A stretch of 9,676 nucleotides of DNA from JBHELG01 sp046263195. GTDB lineage: Bacteria; Actinomycetota; Nitriliruptoria; Nitriliruptorales; JAHWKO01. Location: positions 1 through 9,676 of the forward strand of contig JBHELG010000076.1 in the NCBI GenBank assembly GCA_046263195.1, in the 5' to 3' direction. A program made the translations under genes and the position numbers. Positions within the stretch are counted from its first letter, which is position 1. Every line of letters begins with the position of its first letter. Below are positions 6,623 through 9,676 of this stretch, in pieces. A model generated the notes under the pieces. It made no database searches. It saw only the letters and a program-made list of their open reading frames with translations, and was not told the origin of the DNA.

Positions 6623-6677
6623 GGTGTGCTGGGGTGGATCGCGGGCTGCGGATCACCCGACAACCCAAGCGCCGTTC

Positions 6678-6683
6678 AGGTGG
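6678..6683 (+). promoter_or_regulatory. Ribosome binding site of the DUF4446 gene
   Basis: AGGTGG lies 6 bases before the GTG at 6690. It favours this start over the ATG at 6621, which has no such site. Confidence 0.5.
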
Positions 6684-6689
6684 TGTCCC

Positions 6690-7244
6690 GTGTTCTTGTC
6701 GGCCGAGGCGCTCGAGATCCTCGTCTTGGTGTGCGCCGTCGCGATCGTCGTCCAAGGCGCCCTCGGGGTCGCCCTGCTTGTCCGGCTGGGTCGATTGCGG
6801 GCCGCCTATGCCGCGATCCTCGACCCTGCGATGCTGGATCCGAATGGCTCCGCCGACATCTTCGACGCGATCGCACGCGTCCGGCACGACCTTGGCGATC
6901 TGCGCGACGACCTGGCTGCGCTGGGCGCCCAGGTCGAGGATCTGCGCGGCATCGTCGACGACTCGGTCTCGCAGGTGGGAGTCGTGCGCTACGACGCGTT
7001 CGAAGACATGGGCGGCGCTCTGTCCTTCTCTGCCGCCCTGCTCGACGGGCATGGGGATGGGGTCGTCTTCTCCGCCATCAACGGACGCACGGAGGGGCGT
7101 ACGTACGCAAAGCCAATCACCGAGGGTAGGAGCGAGTTCAACCTCTCTCCCGAGGAGAGCGATGCCATCGAACTCGCCCTCAACGGTGGCAAGGGCACAA
7201 CGGTCGAAACTCCCCGCCGGCGCTGGCGACGCTCAGTCTCCTAA
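6690..7244 (+). CDS. DUF4446 family membrane-anchored protein
   Basis: A 184-residue protein of unknown function recognised as DUF4446. Residues ~5-33 form one hydrophobic segment (EILVLVCAVAIVVQGALGVA) that should anchor it in the membrane. Residues ~55-93 are a heptad-like helical stretch (DIFDAIARVRHDLGDLRDDL and onward), likely a coiled coil. The conserved core follows at ~95-142: QVGVVRYDAFEDMGGALSFS, then DGHGDGVVFSAINGR and RTYAKPI. The tail is basic (PRRRWRRS). The GTG at 6690 is preferred because AGGTGG lies 6 bases upstream and the membrane segment then starts near residue 8. An ATG at 6621 in the same frame would add 23 residues, but it overlaps the possible -10 box and has no ribosome binding site. 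The TAA is 2 bases from the pheA start, so the two genes are probably co-transcribed. The function is unknown. Confidence 0.88.
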   Translation: MFLSAEALEILVLVCAVAIVVQGALGVALLVRLGRLRAAYAAILDPAMLDPNGSADIFDAIARVRHDLGDLRDDLAALGAQVEDLRGIVDDSVSQVGVVRYDAFEDMGGALSFSAALLDGHGDGVVFSAINGRTEGRTYAKPITEGRSEFNLSPEESDAIELALNGGKGTTVETPRRRWRRSVS

Positions 7245-7246
7245 CG

Positions 7247-8167
7247 GTGACGATCGCCTACCTCGGTCCCTCGGGGACCTTCGCTGAGACGGCCGCCCGT
7301 CACATGGCTGGGGGTGAGCCGCTGTTGGACCTCCCGGACGTCGCGGAGGTACTGCGAGCCGTCGGCGACGGGCGTGCCGACCGTGGAGTCGTCCCCATAG
7401 AGAACACCCTCGAGGGGCCCGTGAGCACGACCCTCGATGCTCTCGCCTTCGATGTCGACCTGCTCATCCAGGGTGAGCTGGAGCTGGCGATCCACTTCGT
7501 GCTCGGCACGCGACCTGACGTCGCCCTCGATGACGTCAAGGTCGTGCGCTCGCACCAGGTCGCGCTCGCCGCCTGCGGCCGCTGGCTCTCGGCCAACCTG
7601 CCGCATGCCGAACGTGTCGCCGCGACCTCCACCGCGAAGGCGGCCGAGCTGGTCGCTGCCAGCGACGGGGCGGAAGCGGCGATCGCCAATCAGTTGGCTG
7701 CCGAGCGCTGCGGGCTGACGATCGTCGCCCGCGGCATCGCCGATCGTGAGGGAAACGTGACCCGCTTCGTCGTGGTGGGCCACCACTTGCCGCCGCCAAC
7801 GGGGTGGGACAAGACCTCGCTCGTCGTCTTCATCGAGGAGAACCGGCCGGGGGCGTTGCTGAAGCTGCTCGAGATCTTCGCCGAACGCGACCTCAACCTC
7901 ACGAAGATCGAGTCGCGGCCCACCAAGGCCGAGCTTGGCGAGTACTGCTTCTTCGCCGACGTCGAGGGCCACCTGTCGGACGAGCGGGTGGGAGATGCCC
8001 TGGCCGCGGTCAAACGCACTCATCGTGAGGTGAAGATCCTCGGCTCCTATCGCCGCTCGGGAGCGCGGCAGACCGAGGAGGCTGAACGGATCGCCGCGGA
8101 CGACGCTGCCTACAGAGCCGCCTCGCAGTGGCTCGAAGAATGGCGGTCCCGGGTCAAGCGCACCTGA
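7247..8167 (+). CDS. pheA: Prephenate dehydratase (monofunctional, with ACT domain)
   Basis: Converts prephenate to phenylpyruvate in cytoplasmic phenylalanine synthesis. The 306 residues contain a prephenate dehydratase domain (about 2-178) with GPSGTFAE (7-14), PIENTLEG (50-57) and the catalytic TRF motif (172-174), then an ACT regulatory domain (about 187-265) with PGALLKLL (201-208) and ESRP (222-225), the motifs linked to allosteric phenylalanine binding. Feedback control by phenylalanine is therefore expected. There is no chorismate mutase domain, so this is the monofunctional form. A charged C-terminal tail of about 40 residues follows the ACT domain. The GTG at 7247 gives the family N-terminus MTIAYLGPSGTF exactly. 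It has no visible Shine-Dalgarno sequence and lies 2 bases after the upstream stop, so reinitiation or coupling is likely. serS follows after 107 bp. Confidence 0.96.
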   Translation: MTIAYLGPSGTFAETAARHMAGGEPLLDLPDVAEVLRAVGDGRADRGVVPIENTLEGPVSTTLDALAFDVDLLIQGELELAIHFVLGTRPDVALDDVKVVRSHQVALAACGRWLSANLPHAERVAATSTAKAAELVAASDGAEAAIANQLAAERCGLTIVARGIADREGNVTRFVVVGHHLPPPTGWDKTSLVVFIEENRPGALLKLLEIFAERDLNLTKIESRPTKAELGEYCFFADVEGHLSDERVGDALAAVKRTHREVKILGSYRRSGARQTEEAERIAADDAAYRAASQWLEEWRSRVKRT

Positions 8168-8224
8168 GGGGGCACGCGCGGCTCGAGGGCTGCGACTTCT
8201 CGGTCGTGACGCTTCGGCTGCTTT

Positions 8225-8244
8225 GGCGGCCTCTCGCGGCCGCC
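8225..8244 (+). terminator. GC hairpin downstream of pheA
   Basis: GGCGGCC and GGCCGCC form a perfect 7-bp stem around a TCTCGC loop in the pheA-serS gap. No T tract follows. It ends 17 bases before the possible serS -10 box, so it could end the pheA transcript or lie across the -35 region of serS. Confidence 0.4.
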
Positions 8245-8261
8245 CCGATCATATGAGGGGT

Positions 8262-8267
8262 TAACCT
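8262..8267 (+). promoter_or_regulatory. Possible -10 box of a leaderless serS promoter
   Basis: TAACCT fits TANNNT and ends 7 bases before the A of the serS ATG, so transcription would begin at or next to the start codon. No Shine-Dalgarno sequence lies at a working distance; GAGGGG at 8255-8260 is 14 bases away. Leaderless mRNAs are common in actinobacteria. The -35 region has no consensus match. Confidence 0.45.
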
Positions 8268-8274
8268 GCCCGCC

Positions 8275-9540
8275 ATGATCGATGTGCGCCTGCTGCGTGA
8301 GGACCCGGACGGAGTCGCAGCCGCCCTCGCACGGCGGGGCGTCGGTGACGACGTGGTGGAGGAAATCATCGAGCTCGACCGACTACGCCGGGTGGTGGTG
8401 AGCGAGGTCGAAGGTCTACGAGCGGAACAAAACGCCCGCTCCCGGGCGATCGGCCACGCCCCGCCCGAGCGGCGGTCCGAGCTCATCGCCGCTGCCGCGG
8501 AGTTGAAGGAGCCGCTGAGGAGGGCCGAGGAGGAACTCGAGGCCGTCTCCAGCAAGCTCGCGGAGACACTTGCGCAGATTCCGAACCTGCCGGACCCGGT
8601 GGCGCCCGATGGCGGCGAGGAGGACAGCGTCGAGCTGCGCCTCTCCGGGACACGGCCCGCGTTCGACTTCCCGCCCCGGGATCACGTCCAACTCCTCGAG
8701 TCGGCAGGAGCACTCGACCTCGCCCGAGCGGCCAAGGTGAGCGGCGCCAGGTTCTACTTCCTGCGCCAGGAGGGGGCGCTGCTCGAACTGGCCCTCGTCC
8801 GTTACGCGCTCGACATCGCGCAGCGCCACGGGCACATCCCAGTCATCCCGCCGGTGCTCGTCCGCCAGGACGCCCTGTTCGGCACGGGATTCTTCCCGAC
8901 AGACGAGCAGCAGATCTTCGCCACACGCGACGACGACCTCTATCTCGTCGGCACCTCCGAGGTGTCCCTCGCGAGCATGCACGCGGACGAGATTCTCCCC
9001 GAGCTGCCACTGCGCTACGCGGGCTTCTCGACCTGCTTCAGGCGGGAGGCTGGGTCCTACGGCAAGGACACGCGGGGGATCTTCCGCGTCCACCAGTTCG
9101 ACAAGGTCGAGCTCTTCTCGTTCGTGGAACGCGATGCGTCCCGCGAGGAGCACGAGCGCATCCTCGCCATCGAGGAGGACCTCATGCAGGGGCTCGAACT
9201 CCACTACCGGGTGGTGGACATCGCGGTCGGCGACCTCGGAGCCTCCGCGGCCCGGAAGTTCGACGTCGAAGCGTGGCTGCCCGGTCAGGAGATGTATCGC
9301 GAGCTGACATCATGCTCGAACACCACCGACTATCAGGCGCGACGGCTGCGGACACGCTACCGCCGATCGGATGGCTCGACGCAGCTCGTGCACACGCTGA
9401 ACGGCACGGCCCTGGCGGTGCCGCGAACGATCATCGCGCTGGTCGAGACCCACCAGCGGGCCGACGGGTCGGTTGCCGTGCCCGAGAGGCTCCGCCCGTA
9501 CATGGGATGCGAAGAGCTCCTCGTCACTGAATCGGGCTAG
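8275..9540 (+). CDS. serS: Seryl-tRNA synthetase
   Basis: Class II aminoacyl-tRNA synthetase that charges tRNA-Ser with serine in the cytoplasm. The 421 residues are the usual length. The N-terminal ~105 residues form the long antiparallel coiled coil that grips the tRNA-Ser variable arm (heptad-rich from about 26 to 100). The catalytic core contains motif 1 around HGHIPVIPPVLV (186-197), the serine-binding TSEVSLAS (227-234), motif 2 FRREAGSYGKDTRGIFRVHQ (255-274) continuing into FDKVELF, and motif 3 LNGTALAVPRTIIALVE (375-391). All core residues of these motifs appear intact. The ATG at 8275 gives MIDVRLLREDPDGV, which matches the normal N-terminus. It has its own probable promoter and lies 88 bases upstream of a tRNA-Ser gene, its own substrate. 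Confidence 0.97.
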   Translation: MIDVRLLREDPDGVAAALARRGVGDDVVEEIIELDRLRRVVVSEVEGLRAEQNARSRAIGHAPPERRSELIAAAAELKEPLRRAEEELEAVSSKLAETLAQIPNLPDPVAPDGGEEDSVELRLSGTRPAFDFPPRDHVQLLESAGALDLARAAKVSGARFYFLRQEGALLELALVRYALDIAQRHGHIPVIPPVLVRQDALFGTGFFPTDEQQIFATRDDDLYLVGTSEVSLASMHADEILPELPLRYAGFSTCFRREAGSYGKDTRGIFRVHQFDKVELFSFVERDASREEHERILAIEEDLMQGLELHYRVVDIAVGDLGASAARKFDVEAWLPGQEMYRELTSCSNTTDYQARRLRTRYRRSDGSTQLVHTLNGTALAVPRTIIALVETHQRADGSVAVPERLRPYMGCEELLVTESG

Positions 9541-9600
9541 CGACACGCTACTCGGTTCCCGGCAGGCGGCCGTCGCAGCGAAGGCTCTCGGCAGGGCCGC

Positions 9601-9625
9601 TACCCTCGCACTCGTTGCGAGGGTA
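9601..9625 (+). terminator. Perfect 10-bp hairpin between serS and tRNA-Ser
   Basis: TACCCTCGCA (9601-9610) pairs fully with TGCGAGGGTA (9616-9625) around a CTCGT loop. It lies 60 bases after the serS stop and ends 3 bases before the tRNA. No T tract follows, only CTTGG running into the tRNA. It could end serS transcription or be a structured 5' leader of the tRNA precursor. The structure is clear; its function is inferred. Confidence 0.55.
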
Positions 9626-9628
9626 CTT

Positions 9629-9676
9629 GGAGGGTTGGCCGAGTCCGGTTGAAGGCAGCGGTCTTGAAAACCGCCA
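9629..9676 (+). tRNA. tRNA-Ser (anticodon UGA), 3' part outside window
   Basis: The first 48 bases of a tRNA are visible. The acceptor strand is GGAGGGT (9629-9635), then TG, then the D stem GCC (9638-9640) with GGC (9654-9656). The anticodon stem GCGGT (9658-9662) pairs with ACCGC (9670-9674) around the loop CTTGAAA, which puts UGA at 9665-9667, reading UCA and other UCN codons. The variable arm, T arm and 3' acceptor strand are beyond the edge, so the long variable arm expected for tRNA-Ser cannot be checked. It follows the gene of its own synthetase. Confidence 0.95.

Noticed and set aside
6381..6689. N-terminal extension of the DUF4446 protein, including an ATG at 6621
   Set aside because: The frame runs back through the intergenic region into the antisense of larB. 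It lacks a ribosome binding site, and the GTG at 6690 has AGGTGG at good spacing.
7241..8023. A 260-codon minus-strand frame within pheA
   Set aside because: It is antisense to the prephenate dehydratase and ACT domain, with charged low-complexity content and no plausible start signal.
8168..8274. A T-box or other tRNA-sensing leader before serS
   Set aside because: The gap is only 107 bp, no T-box consensus is visible, and the -10 box points to transcription starting at the ATG.
8416..9204. A 262-codon minus-strand frame within serS
   Set aside because: It is antisense to intact serS motifs, shows no family resemblance and is explained by GC-rich codon use.

Overview
The window is high-GC bacterial DNA with tightly packed genes. 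Many starts are GTG (larC, livH, livM, the DUF4446 gene and pheA), genes overlap by a few bases, and one promoter looks leaderless. Together with the DUF4446 - prephenate dehydratase - seryl-tRNA synthetase - tRNA-Ser order, this suggests an actinobacterium (Actinomycetota), possibly of the Acidimicrobiia. That placement is inferred from gene content and style and was not tested by phylogeny.

Left edge (1-606, plus strand): the C-terminal ~200 residues of an unrecognised protein, converging on the next block across 35 bp.

Middle block (642-6523, minus strand): six genes that read as one operon in the order larB > larC > livH > livM > livG > livF. larB and larC encode two of the three enzymes that make the nickel-pincer nucleotide cofactor of the lactate racemase (LarA) family. 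The other four encode both permeases and both ATPases of a branched-chain-amino-acid-type (HAAT family) ABC importer. The junctions are a 4-base overlap (larB/larC), direct abutment (larC/livH), 42 bp (livH/livM), an 8-base overlap (livM/livG) and a 1-base overlap (livG/livF). No substrate-binding protein, LarE or LarA is encoded here. The livH product carries an unusual secreted or extracytoplasmic N-terminal domain of about 135 residues before the normal permease.

Right block (6690-9676, plus strand): a DUF4446 membrane-anchored protein, then pheA (prephenate dehydratase) 2 bp later, then serS behind its own probable leaderless promoter, then the start of a tRNA-Ser(UGA) gene cut by the window end. 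A perfect 10-bp hairpin ends three bases before the tRNA. The two blocks diverge from a 166-bp intergenic region (6524-6689) that holds a possible -10 box for each direction and a small inverted repeat.

Most of the window is recognisable metabolism and transport. The parts that merit a second look are the lar-liv operon, the fused LivH domain, the serS/tRNA-Ser junction and the unidentified fragment at the left edge. I saw no CRISPR array, insertion sequence, phage gene or recombination site.
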